NCBI RefSeq assembly: GCF_013432195.1
Contig: NZ_JACCDB010000002.1
Coordinates: forward strand, 1 to 64,000
Source of the DNA: Tepidicella baoligensis
GTDB lineage: Bacteria > Pseudomonadota > Gammaproteobacteria > Burkholderiales > Burkholderiaceae_C
Length of the DNA stretch: 64,000 nucleotides
Direction: 5' to 3'
Below are positions 48,383 through 57,810 of the stretch, piece after piece (within the stretch, counting starts at the first letter, position 1; the number at the start of each line of letters is the position of its first letter). A model generated the notes under the pieces. The model was not told the DNA's origin. It ran no database searches and saw only the letters and a program-made list of their open reading frames with translations. The position numbers and the translations under genes were made by a program.

Positions 48383-51096
48383 CCAAGCGCGCCAGGGGGC
48401 CCTACACGATCCGCCAGGTACTGATTGGCCAGTTCCTGCTGGTGGTGCTGTTTGCCGCATCGGTGGTTGCCGTGCTGATGGTGTTCTGGCGCCTGCCCAT
48501 GGTCAAAGCCCAAAACGAAATGGAACAGCGGCGTGCCGCCGCCGCGGCGGCGCACCAGGTGGACATCAACTTGCAGTACGCCGAGCAACTGGCCGCCGGC
48601 CTGGCCAGCGCACTGGAGGTGGCGGCCACGACCGTGGAGGGTCGCACGGGCTTTGAATTGTTGCTGCTGCGTCTGGTGGCTCAGACCCAGTTCTTCCAAG
48701 GCATCTACCTGCTGGACCAGGAAGCACGGGTGCGTGAACTGTTCGTCGCCTCGGGCATGACGTCGCGCATCACCAACTGGCGAGGAAACGACCTCAGCGG
48801 ACTGGGCGGTATCCGGGAGGCGGGGCGGCGGGGCCGGGCACTGTGGAGCGATCAATACCGCTCTCCGGTACTGGACCTGCCCGTGGTGGCGTACAACGTG
48901 CCACTGAACGACGGATTTCTGGTGATCGAGCTCGGCGTACACCGCCTGGCTGAAACGGTGCGCCAGTCTCTGGCTCTGGACGGGCTGATGGTGCTGGTCA
49001 CGGATGGCAAGGGTGAGGTGGTGGCCGCCCCGGACATGACCTGGGCCGCCCTGCGGCGCAACGTGGCCCACTGGCCCGTGTTCCAGGCAGCCAAGGCCGG
49101 GCAGCCCCTGCACGACGTGATCGACCTGGATGGCGTGCGTTACCAAGGCGCCGGCCAGCGGCTGGACCGCATCGGCTGGGTCGTGCTGGCGGGCTACCCG
49201 GTCGATGTGGTCAACGCGTCGGCCCGCACCGCGCTGGGCATCACACTGGTTACGCTGGTGGTCGCCGTGGGTTTTGGGTGGTTGCTGTTGCTGTGGTTTT
49301 CCCGCGTCATCCAGCGCCGCTTGAACCGCAGCCTGGTGTTCGCCAGCGAAGTGGCCCGAGGTCGGTACGATGCCCCTTTGCCCAGCACCGGCGTGCAGGA
49401 GCTCGATGCCCTCGGCCAGGGTTTGCGGAACATGGCCATGCAGATCCAGCGCCGCGAGGCCCAGTTGCGCGCCATCGTGGACACCACACCGACACTCGCC
49501 ATCCAGTGGTTCGACCGCGACGGGCACGTGCTGGACTGGAATCCGGCCTCCGAGACCGTGCTGGGCTGGACGCGCGAGCAGGCCTTGGGCAAAACGTTGG
49601 ACGAACTCATCTACACCCCAGAGGAGGCGGCCAGTTTTGTGCAGTTGTTACGCGAGATCGAGCGCACGGGAACCCCGTTCGGGCCTTATGAAGGCACGAT
49701 ACGCAAACACGACGGTCAGATCGCGCATATCCTGTCCACCACTTTTTCCATCCCCGACCTGCAAGGCGGCTCGATCTTCGTGTGCATGGACGTGGACATC
49801 ACCGACCTCAAGCGCAAGGAACAGGCCGTGCGCGAAAGCGAGGAGAAGTTCAACTTCTTCTTTCGAGCCAGTCCGGTGGCGGTGGCGGTGCTGGAAGCAG
49901 ACGAACAGGGCTACCACTACCTGGACGTCAACCCGGCCTGGCTGGCCTTGCTGGGCTACGAGCGAGACGAGGTGATCGGGCACAGCGCGTCGCTACAAGG
50001 CGCACTGCTCGACGAAGAGGTGCTGCAGACCACCTTCCGGCGTCTGCGCACCAGCAACGCGATCAACGGCACCTTGGGCCGGCTGCGCAAGAAGAACGGG
50101 GAAACGCTCATGGTGGACGTGTACATGCGCACAGTGGCGTTTCAGGAGCAGACCCTGCTGATTTGTTCGATGCTCGACATCACCGAGAAACGGGCGATGG
50201 AGCAGGAGCTCAGACGCCTCAACACGGAGCTGGAACAGCGCATCGCCGCCCGCACGCAGAGCCTTTCCGAAGCCAATGCCGCCTTGACGGAGGCGATCGA
50301 GCGGCTCAAAAACACCCAGGCACAACTGGTCCAATCGGAAAAACTGGCCTCTCTGGGTTCGCTCGTGGCGGGCGTGGCTCACGAACTCAACACCCCGATT
50401 GGCAACGGGTTGATGTCGGTCTCTGCCCTGGAAGACCGGTTGAAGGTCTTCCGCCAGCGGCTGGAATCCGGGCTACGCAAATCGGACCTGGATGCCTTCC
50501 TGGGTCAGGTCGAAACCGCGACTGACATCGCTCAGCGCAACCTGAGACGGGCCTCGGAACTCATCGTCAGTTTCAAACAGGTGGCCGTCGATCAGACCAG
50601 CTCGCAGCGACGCCAGTTCTCACTGTCGGAGGTGTTGCACGAAATCGTCTTGACGCTGCAACCCATGGTCAAGCGTACACCGATCGAGCTGCTCGTGAAT
50701 GCGCCGGTGGATGTGCAGATGCATTCTTACCCCGGTCCGCTGGGACAGGTGTTGACCAACCTGATCCAGAACGCCCTGATGCATGCCTTCCCCGACCGGG
50801 ATCACGGACGCATCGAGATCGCCGTCGAACCACTGGGCGATGCCGCCGTGCGCATCCGGGTACAGGATGACGGCGTGGGCATCCCGCCGAACCAGATCGA
50901 CCGCATCTTCGACCCGTTTTTCACCACCCGACTGGGCCGTGGTGGAACGGGTCTGGGGTTGCACATCGTGCACAACATCGTCACCGGCATACTGGCCGGA
51001 CACATCACCGCTGGGAATCACCCTCAAGGCGGAGCGGTATTCGTCATCGAATGCCCTCTACAAGCCCCCAAGACAATAAAGGAGACCACACCATGA
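48379..51096 (+). CDS. Transmembrane PAS-PAS sensor histidine kinase
   Basis: The 905-residue kinase has a first transmembrane helix (about residues 14-36), a periplasmic domain (about 37-280), a second helix (TLVTLVVAVGFGWLLLLWFS) and HAMP. Two PAS domains (starting near 365 and 490), a coiled coil, a HisKA box with His668 in VAGVAHELNTPIGNG, and a HATPase (NLIQNALMHAF, GVGIPPNQ, GGTGLGLHIVHN) follow. It overlaps the binding lipoprotein gene upstream by four bases. It is the probable kinase for the receiver-EAL protein two genes upstream. Its stop overlaps the start of a truncated chemoreceptor frame. Confidence 0.93.
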   Translation: MTKRARGPYTIRQVLIGQFLLVVLFAASVVAVLMVFWRLPMVKAQNEMEQRRAAAAAAHQVDINLQYAEQLAAGLASALEVAATTVEGRTGFELLLLRLVAQTQFFQGIYLLDQEARVRELFVASGMTSRITNWRGNDLSGLGGIREAGRRGRALWSDQYRSPVLDLPVVAYNVPLNDGFLVIELGVHRLAETVRQSLALDGLMVLVTDGKGEVVAAPDMTWAALRRNVAHWPVFQAAKAGQPLHDVIDLDGVRYQGAGQRLDRIGWVVLAGYPVDVVNASARTALGITLVTLVVAVGFGWLLLLWFSRVIQRRLNRSLVFASEVARGRYDAPLPSTGVQELDALGQGLRNMAMQIQRREAQLRAIVDTTPTLAIQWFDRDGHVLDWNPASETVLGWTREQALGKTLDELIYTPEEAASFVQLLREIERTGTPFGPYEGTIRKHDGQIAHILSTTFSIPDLQGGSIFVCMDVDITDLKRKEQAVRESEEKFNFFFRASPVAVAVLEADEQGYHYLDVNPAWLALLGYERDEVIGHSASLQGALLDEEVLQTTFRRLRTSNAINGTLGRLRKKNGETLMVDVYMRTVAFQEQTLLICSMLDITEKRAMEQELRRLNTELEQRIAARTQSLSEANAALTEAIERLKNTQAQLVQSEKLASLGSLVAGVAHELNTPIGNGLMSVSALEDRLKVFRQRLESGLRKSDLDAFLGQVETATDIAQRNLRRASELIVSFKQVAVDQTSSQRRQFSLSEVLHEIVLTLQPMVKRTPIELLVNAPVDVQMHSYPGPLGQVLTNLIQNALMHAFPDRDHGRIEIAVEPLGDAAVRIRVQDDGVGIPPNQIDRIFDPFFTTRLGRGGTGLGLHIVHNIVTGILAGHITAGNHPQGGAVFVIECPLQAPKTIKETTP

Positions 51097-51164
51097 GCTT
51101 CAACGACTTGACCATACGCTTGCGCATCACCATCGGCATGGGCCTGCGTCAACCTGGCAGGTAA
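51093..51164 (+). pseudogene. Truncated N-terminus of a methyl-accepting chemotaxis protein
   Basis: A 23-codon frame starts at ATG 51093, overlapping the kinase stop (ATGA), behind a strong ribosome-binding site AAAGGAG (51078-51084). It reads MSFNDLTIRLRITIGMGL, the usual start of a chemoreceptor's cytoplasmic tail and first helix. It then runs out at a TAA that lies inside the 3' end of the convergent glpD. The remainder of the receptor is missing. The likely cause is a deletion or rearrangement joining this operon to glpD. The receptor identity is inferred from about 18 residues. Confidence 0.5.
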
Positions 51165-52729
51165 GCGGCAGCCAAGGCGTCGAAGGCACCGAGTCGCGGG
51201 TCGAGTCCCGTTTCATCCTGCAACAAGCTGGCCACGGACGGCGCCATCTCCCGGGCACGGGCGGCATCGACAAACAGCACTCGCCAACGCCGGGCCAACA
51301 CATCTTCCACCGTGCAGGCGTATTCGTGGCGGGCGGCAAACCGCACCATGGCTTCCGTCAAGCCATGGCCCAGGTCCCGGTCCGCGCCGGGGCATGCTTG
51401 GACATCGGGCCATTCCGAACCCCACAGGTGGGGACCCGGCGGCTGGTGCAGGGCCACCGTGGGCGCACCCGCCGCCGGCGCGCCCACCAGCGCATGGTGC
51501 GCGGTCACGCCACCCTCGCGCACCGGCAGAAGGCCCTGGGCAAAACAGGTATCGAGCACATCTTCTGCCATAGCGCGGTAGGTGGTCCACTTGCCACCGG
51601 TGACGGTGACCATGCCGTTCGCGTCCGCCACGATGGTGTGCTCGCGCGACAAGGCGTGGGTGCTGTCAGACCCGCCCGTTCCATGGGCGGCCACCAGAGG
51701 GCGCAACCCGACCCACAGGCTGCGGATATCCGCCCGGCACACGGGGCGACTCAATACCCGGCTGGCCTCGGACAGAATGAAATCCAGCTCTTCCTCGAAG
51801 GGTTGCGGCTCGCGTGGCACATCCTCCCGGGGGGTGTCGGTGGTGCCCAGAACCAATGCGCCCATCCACGGCACGGCGAACAGCACGCGGCCGTCGGAGG
51901 TTTTGGGTACCAATAAGGCATGTGAGCCCGGCATGAAGGCACGGTCCACCACCACATGCACCCCCTGGCTCGGCGACACCAGGCGTGACGGTATGCCTTG
52001 GAGGCTGGCGGCGGCCTGTTCACGTAGCCGATCCACCCACACGCCAGTGGCGTTGACCACCGCCCGCGCGCGCACCGTGGTACGCCGGCCCTGCAAGGCG
52101 TCGGTCACCTGCAATTCGAGCCGAGGGGCTCCATCTGCAGAGGGCTCCAGACAGCTGACGCCGGAGACGGATGCGTGGTTGAGTACCAAGGCCCCCGCTC
52201 GCTGTGCGGTCCGGGCCAGCGCCAGCGCCAGCCGGGCATCGTCGAATTGCGCGTCCCAGTACGACACGCCGCCGCGCAAGCCAGCCGGCTGCAAGCCGGG
52301 CAAAGCAGACAGGGTCTGTGGGGCCGACAGCCACTGCGTGGCACCCAGGCGCGCCCGACCGGCCAGCGCGTCGTAGAGTTTGAGCCCGGTACCGTACAGC
52401 GGAATTTCCCACCGGCGGTAAGACGGCATCACGAACGGCAGGGGTTGTGCCAGATGGGGTGCGATGTGCAGCACGGTGGAGCGTTCTGCCAGGGCCTCAC
52501 GTACCAAGGACAGTCGGCCTTGCGCCAAATAGCGCACCCCCCCGTGCAGCAGTTTGGTGGAGCGCGACGAGGTGCCGCTGGCGAAATCGTGCGATTCCAG
52601 CAACACCACGGAGAAGCCACGCAGCGCGGCGTCCAACGCCACCCCCAAACCAGTGGCACCTCCCCCCACCACCGCGAGATCGGTCACACCGACCCCCTCG
52701 AGCCGGGCCCACAAACTGGAACGTTGCAT
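51149..52729 (-). CDS. glpD: Glycerol-3-phosphate dehydrogenase (aerobic, FAD)
   Basis: Membrane-associated flavoenzyme oxidising sn-glycerol 3-phosphate to dihydroxyacetone phosphate and passing electrons to quinone. The 526-residue product has the FAD motif DLAVVGGGATGLGVALDAAL, then SGTSSRSTKLLHGGVRYL and VTGGKWTTYRAMAED. It is last in the ugp-type operon, 11 bp after the phosphodiesterase gene, so imported glycerol phosphate can be burned directly. Its 3' end meets the truncated chemoreceptor frame. Confidence 0.96.
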   Translation of the reverse strand: MQRSSLWARLEGVGVTDLAVVGGGATGLGVALDAALRGFSVVLLESHDFASGTSSRSTKLLHGGVRYLAQGRLSLVREALAERSTVLHIAPHLAQPLPFVMPSYRRWEIPLYGTGLKLYDALAGRARLGATQWLSAPQTLSALPGLQPAGLRGGVSYWDAQFDDARLALALARTAQRAGALVLNHASVSGVSCLEPSADGAPRLELQVTDALQGRRTTVRARAVVNATGVWVDRLREQAAASLQGIPSRLVSPSQGVHVVVDRAFMPGSHALLVPKTSDGRVLFAVPWMGALVLGTTDTPREDVPREPQPFEEELDFILSEASRVLSRPVCRADIRSLWVGLRPLVAAHGTGGSDSTHALSREHTIVADANGMVTVTGGKWTTYRAMAEDVLDTCFAQGLLPVREGGVTAHHALVGAPAAGAPTVALHQPPGPHLWGSEWPDVQACPGADRDLGHGLTEAMVRFAARHEYACTVEDVLARRWRVLFVDAARAREMAPSVASLLQDETGLDPRLGAFDALAAAYLPG

Positions 52730-52740
52730 CGCCGAACCGT

Positions 52741-53490
52741 TCAGACCAGGTTGAGCAGGTTCATGTGGTCGGTGATGAGCCCCTCCACCCCCAGGCGCTG
52801 GAGGCGCCGCGCCTCGGCGGCGTCATTGACGGTGTAAGACAGCACGCGCCAGCCATGCGCCTGGGCGTTGCGCATCAGGGCCTCATCGATGAGCGGATGG
52901 TGGCACACCAGGGCGACACAGGCCAGCTGCTGGGCCACCGCCTCCCAGCCGGGCCAGAAGCGGTCCAGCAGCAAGGCCCGGGGCAGATCGGGCGCGGCCT
53001 GCTGCGCCGCTTGCAGGGCGTGAGGTTGGAAGGAAGACAGCAAAGGAGGCACCGGGGCCTGTGCCCAGAGGGCTTGCGCGGCCAAGGCCACGCTGGTGCC
53101 GGTCGACGCCTCATGGCTATGCACCGGCTTGATTTCGATGTTCAAGTACGCGCCTCGCTCCAGACACCAAGCCGCCAGCTCGTCAAGCCTCAGCAGGCGC
53201 TCGCCCGCGTACTCGGCCGAATGCCAGCCACCCGCATCCATTTGTACCAGCTCGGCCCAAGCCTTGTGTTCGACCGAGCCGCTGCCGCTGGTGGTGCGAT
53301 CCAGCGTGGCGTCGTGCAGCAGATAGGGCACGCCGTCGGCACTGAGCTTGACATCGCACTCGAACATGCGATAGCCAGCCGCCCAGCCGAGGCGAAAGGC
53401 GGCCAGGGTGTTTTCCGGGGCGTCCTTGCCGGCACCCCGATGCCCGATCCACAGCGGGTAGGGCCAGTCGTTCAAGGCCGCCTGGCTCAT
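52741..53490 (-). CDS. ugpQ: Glycerophosphodiester phosphodiesterase
   Basis: Hydrolyses glycerophosphodiesters to glycerol 3-phosphate and an alcohol. The 249-residue TIM-barrel protein has the metal and catalytic motifs [29 protein letters not shown] and [13 protein letters not shown]. There is no signal peptide, so it acts in the cytoplasm on imported diesters, as UgpQ does. The start overlaps the ugpC stop by four bases. Confidence 0.94.
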   Translation of the reverse strand: MSQAALNDWPYPLWIGHRGAGKDAPENTLAAFRLGWAAGYRMFECDVKLSADGVPYLLHDATLDRTTSGSGSVEHKAWAELVQMDAGGWHSAEYAGERLLRLDELAAWCLERGAYLNIEIKPVHSHEASTGTSVALAAQALWAQAPVPPLLSSFQPHALQAAQQAAPDLPRALLLDRFWPGWEAVAQQLACVALVCHHPLIDEALMRNAQAHGWRVLSYTVNDAAEARRLQRLGVEGLITDHMNLLNLV

Positions 53491-54494
53491 GCGCGCCTCA
53501 GGCCCGTGGCCGCATCAAAGGTATGGATCAAGGCCTCGTTGGGTCGGACGCGCACCGTGTCGCCCATGGCAGGCGCGTCGTCCTGCGCCGGGATGCGCAT
53601 GGTCAGGTCCTCCTCACCCAAGCGCAGGTGCAGCAGCCGCTCAGCCCCCAACAGCTCGATCGAGTCCACCACGGCTTCCCAGCCCTGTTCGTCCCACAAC
53701 AAATGCTCGGGCCGGATGCCCAGCACCGTGCCCGCCTGCACCCCGGGCGCGTGGCGCAGCAGGTTCATGGGTGGCGCGCCCATGAAGCCGGCCACGAACA
53801 GGCTGGCCGGGCGGCGGTACACCTCCTCCGGGGTGGCAAACTGTTCCATACGGCCGCCGTTCATCACCATCATGCGTTGTGCCAGGGTCATGGCCTCGAC
53901 CTGATCGTGCGTGACGAACAGCGAGGTGATGCCCAGGGTACGGTGAAGCTTCTGGATTTCGAGCCGGGTCTGCGCGCGCAGCTTGGCGTCGAGGTTGGAC
54001 AGCGGTTCGTCGAACAGAAACACCTGAGGCTGCCGGACGATGGCACGCCCCATGGCCACGCGCTGGCGCTGGCCGCCCGAAAGCTGGCTGGGCCGGCGTT
54101 GCAGCAATGCCGAGAGCTCCAGCGTCTGGGCTGCCGCTTCCACGCGCGCGCGCACCTCGGCCTCGGGCAAACGACGGATGCGCAGCCCATAGGCCATGTT
54201 GTCGAACACGCTCATGTGCGGGTACAAGGCATAGTTCTGGAACACCATGGCGATATCGCGCTGAGCAGGTTGCACCCCGTTGACCGTTTTGTCACCGATC
54301 GTGATGTCGCCACCGGTGATGTCCTCCAGACCGGCCACCATGCGCAACAACGTGCTCTTGCCGCAACCCGACGGACCCACCATGACGATGAATTCGCCAT
54401 CGTCGATCTGGGCATCCACACCGTGGATCACCTGCACGGCGGTCGGTCCTGTGCCGTAACGTTTGATGACTTGTTTGAAACCGAGAGAGGCCAT
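53487..54494 (-). CDS. ugpC: sn-glycerol-3-phosphate ABC transporter ATPase
   Basis: The 335-residue ATPase has Walker [12 protein letters not shown], signature [17 protein letters not shown], Walker [13 protein letters not shown] and the H-loop [16 protein letters not shown]-terminal TOBE/MalK-type regulatory domain (about residues 240-335) follows. It drives import of glycerol 3-phosphate and glycerophosphodiesters through UgpAE. It is in operon order B-A-E-C-Q-glpD. Confidence 0.94.
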   Translation of the reverse strand: MASLGFKQVIKRYGTGPTAVQVIHGVDAQIDDGEFIVMVGPSGCGKSTLLRMVAGLEDITGGDITIGDKTVNGVQPAQRDIAMVFQNYALYPHMSVFDNMAYGLRIRRLPEAEVRARVEAAAQTLELSALLQRRPSQLSGGQRQRVAMGRAIVRQPQVFLFDEPLSNLDAKLRAQTRLEIQKLHRTLGITSLFVTHDQVEAMTLAQRMMVMNGGRMEQFATPEEVYRRPASLFVAGFMGAPPMNLLRHAPGVQAGTVLGIRPEHLLWDEQGWEAVVDSIELLGAERLLHLRLGEEDLTMRIPAQDDAPAMGDTVRVRPNEALIHTFDAATGLRRA

Positions 54495-54515
54495 AGGAGT
54501 TCTTGCTTATCTTGC

Positions 54516-55379
54516 TTATTTTTCGCTGTCCACCAAACCGCGAACGAACCATTTCTGCATCAGCACGACGACCAGCGTGGGGGGCAGCAGGGCCAGCACG
54601 GTGGTGGTCATGACGAGGTTCCAGTCGGTGGCAGCGTCACCCGTGCCGATCATCTTGGCGATGCCGACGACGATGGTGTCGAGGTGGATGTCGGTGACGA
54701 TGAGCAGCGGCCAGAGATACTGATTCCAGCCGTACACGAACAGGATGACGAACAACGCTGCGATTTGGATGCGGGTCAGCGGCAGCACCACGTCCCAGAA
54801 AAAGCGCAGCGGTCCGGCGCCATCGATCTTGGCGGCTTCGACCAGTTCGTCGGGCAGCGTGAGAAAGAACTGCCGGAACAGCAGCGTGGCCGTGGCCGAC
54901 GCGATGAGTGGCAGGGTCAGCCCGGCAAAGGTGTTGATGAGGCCGAGATCGGTCACCACCTGGTAGGTGGGCAGGATGCGCACCTCCACCGGCAGCATGA
55001 GGGTGATGAAGATGAGCCAGAAGCACACCATGCGGCCCGGGAAGCGGAAGAACACCACCGCGTAGGCCGAGATCACCGACACCAGGATTTTGCCCACGGC
55101 AATCACCAGGGCCATGGCCAGGCTGTTGCGCAGCATGGTCCACACCGGGGGCGAAAGGTGCGAGCCGCCCATGCCCTCCACCAGCACCTGCCGGTAGTTT
55201 TGCCAGCCCTGGTCGCCGGGCCACAGAGGCATGGGGGCCTGGGCGATCTCTTGGTTGGTGAGGGTGGAGGCCACGAAGGCCACGTAGAGGGGAAAGGCGG
55301 TGATCGCCAGCCCTACCCAGAGCACGAGGTGAGCGAACACGTTGGAACGGTTCGAGGGAGCTGCGGCGACTTGACTCAT
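54516..55379 (-). CDS. ugpE: sn-glycerol-3-phosphate ABC transporter permease UgpE
   Basis: The 287-residue permease has six transmembrane segments and the MalG-type cytoplasmic loop [20 protein letters not shown] that docks the ATPase. It starts ATG 55379, overlapping the ugpA stop by four bases. It forms the channel with UgpA. Confidence 0.93.
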   Translation of the reverse strand: MSQVAAAPSNRSNVFAHLVLWVGLAITAFPLYVAFVASTLTNQEIAQAPMPLWPGDQGWQNYRQVLVEGMGGSHLSPPVWTMLRNSLAMALVIAVGKILVSVISAYAVVFFRFPGRMVCFWLIFITLMLPVEVRILPTYQVVTDLGLINTFAGLTLPLIASATATLLFRQFFLTLPDELVEAAKIDGAGPLRFFWDVVLPLTRIQIAALFVILFVYGWNQYLWPLLIVTDIHLDTIVVGIAKMIGTGDAATDWNLVMTTTVLALLPPTLVVVLMQKWFVRGLVDSEK

Positions 55380-56260
55380 GCGTAATGCACCCGTCGTTCA
55401 ATGAAACGGAACTGCACCATCGTCAGGCCGATGACGAGCAGCATGAGCAGCACGGACTGTGCCGCCGAATGCCCCAGGTCCAGCGCCACGATGCCGTCGT
55501 AATACACCTTGTAAACGAGGATTTCGGTGGCTTTGGCCGGCCCCCCCGACGTGACCGCGTGGATCACGCCGAAGGTGTCGAAAAAGGCATAAACCAGCCC
55601 CACGACCAACAGGAAAAAGGTGGTGGGTGACAACAGCGGAAAGACGATGGTGCGGAACCGATGCCACGGGCCGGCACCGTCGATCGACGCCGCCTCCAGC
55701 AAGGACTTGGGGATCGATTGCAGACCCGCCAGAAAGAACAGAAAGTTGTAAGCAATCTGCTTCCAGGCGGAAGCCAGGATGACGAGTATCATGGCATCGG
55801 TCCCGTCGAGGGTAGGGTTCCAAGCCACGCCTGCTTGGCGCAAACCATAGGACACCACCCCAATGGCAGGATTGAACATGAACAGCCACAACACACCGGC
55901 GATGGCCGGAGCAATCGCGTAAGGCACCATGAGCGCGGTGGTGTAGGCCCCTCGCCCCCGCAGCAGGGCATCGGCGGCCACGGCCATGACAAGCGCTGGC
56001 ACGAGCGCCAGCACGGTCACGGACGTGGAGAAAACCAACGTCCGCACCACGGCATCGTAGTACGCCGGATCGGTGAGCACAGCGTGGAAGTTGTCCAGCC
56101 CCACCCATTGCACGGCGAGGCCAAACGGATCCTGCTGCTGAAAGGCCATCAGCACCGCCTGTGCGCTGGGCCAGATGAAGAACACCAGCGTCACCGCCAA
56201 CTGAGGGGCCAGCAACGCATACGGCAGCCAGCGGTTCGGAAAGACGACTTTTCTTTGCAT
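55376..56260 (-). CDS. ugpA: sn-glycerol-3-phosphate ABC transporter permease UgpA
   Basis: The 294-residue MalF-like permease has six transmembrane segments and the EAA loop [21 protein letters not shown]. The start ATG 56260 ([19 protein letters not shown]) gives the normal length; the longer frame to 56380 overlaps ugpB. It lies 76 bp downstream of ugpB. Confidence 0.93.
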   Translation of the reverse strand: MQRKVVFPNRWLPYALLAPQLAVTLVFFIWPSAQAVLMAFQQQDPFGLAVQWVGLDNFHAVLTDPAYYDAVVRTLVFSTSVTVLALVPALVMAVAADALLRGRGAYTTALMVPYAIAPAIAGVLWLFMFNPAIGVVSYGLRQAGVAWNPTLDGTDAMILVILASAWKQIAYNFLFFLAGLQSIPKSLLEAASIDGAGPWHRFRTIVFPLLSPTTFFLLVVGLVYAFFDTFGVIHAVTSGGPAKATEILVYKVYYDGIVALDLGHSAAQSVLLMLLVIGLTMVQFRFIERRVHYA

Positions 56261-56336
56261 AAGACAGCCACCCCTGCGGGAGGGGTGGGAATGGAGTCCA
56301 GAAAAGCGGCCAGTCCGGTGCCGGCCGGTGGGGCGA

Positions 56337-57659
56337 TCAGTTTGCGGAACGTTCGAAAGCGCGCAGCAAGGCGTTGCCACGGCGCTCGAAATTCACCATG
56401 GCCTGAGCAGCCGTCTGACGGCCTTGCAGCGCACGCTCGACCTCTTCGTGATAGATGTCGCGGATTTCGGTCCAGCGACCAAAGCGGTAACCGTTGGTGT
56501 GCTCGCCTTTGGCGCCTTCGATCAGCGAGAGGATGGGCACGTCACGACCCGGGTTCTGAGCAAAGAAGCCTTCGTCCTTCATGGCTTTGAAGGCGCTGTT
56601 GGTGGCGGGCAGGAAGCCGGTGGTCTTGGCCCATTCGGTCATGACCTTGTCGGAACGCAGATAGTCCAGGAATTTGGCGACGCCGCGGAATTCATGATCG
56701 CTGCGGTTGGGGGCGTTGAACACCCACAGCGAGGCCCCACCGATGGTGGTGGCATAAGGCGCGCCCTCGACATCCGGCCAGTAAGGCAATTGGGCGGTAC
56801 CGAATTCGAACTTGGCATCGCGCGCGATGGCCCCCAGACCACCGGAGGACTGGGTCAACATGGCACATTCGCCGCTGATGAACTTGGCCGCGGCGTCGTT
56901 GGAGCGACCGCCGTAGTCGAAGCGCTTGTCCTTTTGCATATCGACCAGGGTCTGCACCATGCGCACGTTCATGGGGTTGCTCACGGTCAGCGAGGTACCC
57001 AGGCCACCACGACCGTTGCTCAAGGTACCCATTTGCAGGTTGTGGCGCGAGCTGAACTGCTCCAGCATGATCCAAGCCAGCCAGGTGGTGGTGAAGCCGC
57101 AGGCGGCCGCGTTGGTGGAACGGATCTTGCCGGCGGCCTCGATCACCTCAGGCCAGGTACGGGGCGGCTGCTCGGGATTCAGACCAGCCTTGCGGAACGC
57201 GTCCTTGTTGTAAAACAGCACGGCAGTGGACACATTGAATGGCATGGACAGCAGATCGCCATTCGGCAGGCCGTAATAACCGCGCGCCGGGGCGATGAAA
57301 TCGGCCGGATCGAAACGGATGTTGGCACGCTTGAACACGTCGGAGACGGGCAGTATGGCGCCACGGGCCTGAATCATATCGCCCGAACCGGCATCGAACA
57401 TCTGCATGATGTGAGGCGGGTTGCCGGCACGGAAAGCCGCCACGGCAGCGGCGCGCTGTTCGGGGTACTGCCCCTTGAACGACACCACGACGCGGTATTC
57501 ATTCTGAGACTTGTTGAAGTCGTCGCCAAAGCGGCTGAGCAACTCGCCCGAGGGGCCGGTCAGGCCCATCCACATCTGGATTTCGGTGGGGGCTTGTTGC
57601 GCCATCGCGGCGCCAGCAATGGCGACGGTGCACGCCATCAAGGTACGCTTGAAAGACAT
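56337..57659 (-). CDS. ugpB: sn-glycerol-3-phosphate-binding periplasmic protein UgpB
   Basis: Solute receptor of the Ugp importer. The 440-residue product has a signal peptide ([20 protein letters not shown], probable cleavage before QQAPTEI). It then has a two-lobed type II binding fold with [17 protein letters not shown] and [20 protein letters not shown]. The start at 57659 follows AGGAGGG. It is the first gene of the operon, and three dyad sequences lie just upstream. Confidence 0.95.
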   Translation of the reverse strand: MSFKRTLMACTVAIAGAAMAQQAPTEIQMWMGLTGPSGELLSRFGDDFNKSQNEYRVVVSFKGQYPEQRAAAVAAFRAGNPPHIMQMFDAGSGDMIQARGAILPVSDVFKRANIRFDPADFIAPARGYYGLPNGDLLSMPFNVSTAVLFYNKDAFRKAGLNPEQPPRTWPEVIEAAGKIRSTNAAACGFTTTWLAWIMLEQFSSRHNLQMGTLSNGRGGLGTSLTVSNPMNVRMVQTLVDMQKDKRFDYGGRSNDAAAKFISGECAMLTQSSGGLGAIARDAKFEFGTAQLPYWPDVEGAPYATTIGGASLWVFNAPNRSDHEFRGVAKFLDYLRSDKVMTEWAKTTGFLPATNSAFKAMKDEGFFAQNPGRDVPILSLIEGAKGEHTNGYRFGRWTEIRDIYHEEVERALQGRQTAAQAMVNFERRGNALLRAFERSAN

Positions 57660-57696
57660 GAATCTACCCTCCTGGTGGGTCACTGTAACATGGAGA

Positions 57697-57715
57697 ACGA
57701 CTCGCCGCGAGTCGT
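57697..57715. promoter_or_regulatory. Inverted repeat in the ugpB promoter region
   Basis: ACGACTCG-CCG-CGAGTCGT is a perfect 8-bp inverted repeat, centred 47 bp upstream of the ugpB ATG. It has the form of an operator for a dimeric repressor. The regulator is not identifiable from the sequence. Confidence 0.5.
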
Positions 57716-57732
57716 ACAAGACTAGCAGTTTG

Positions 57733-57748
57733 TGTGACCAATATGACA
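57733..57748. promoter_or_regulatory. CRP-like dyad upstream of ugpB
   Basis: TGTGA-CCAATA-TGACA matches the CRP pattern TGTGA-N6-TCACA except at one base. The reverse strand reads TGTCATATTGGTCACA, which also vaguely resembles a Pho box. It is centred about 81 bp upstream of the ugpB ATG, so activation by a CRP-type or PhoB-type factor is possible. Confidence 0.35.
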
Positions 57749-57765
57749 CATTGATGAAGCTTTCG

Positions 57766-57781
57766 CGTCACTGGAATGACG
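57766..57781. promoter_or_regulatory. Third dyad upstream of ugpB
   Basis: CGTCA-CTGGAA-TGACG is a 5-bp inverted repeat with a 6-bp spacer, centred about 33 bp from the previous dyad. It lies between ugpB and the end of ppk2 and could be an operator or a weak hairpin for ppk2 termination. Confidence 0.25.
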
Positions 57782-57810
57782 ACGCCCGTCGCACCCGCCC
57801 CTACCTGGTT

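Noticed and set aside
57733-57748. Pho box upstream of ugpB
   Set aside because: Only one TGTCAT half is good and the second repeat is not at the 11-bp spacing, so a PhoB site is not claimed; a CRP-like dyad fits slightly better.
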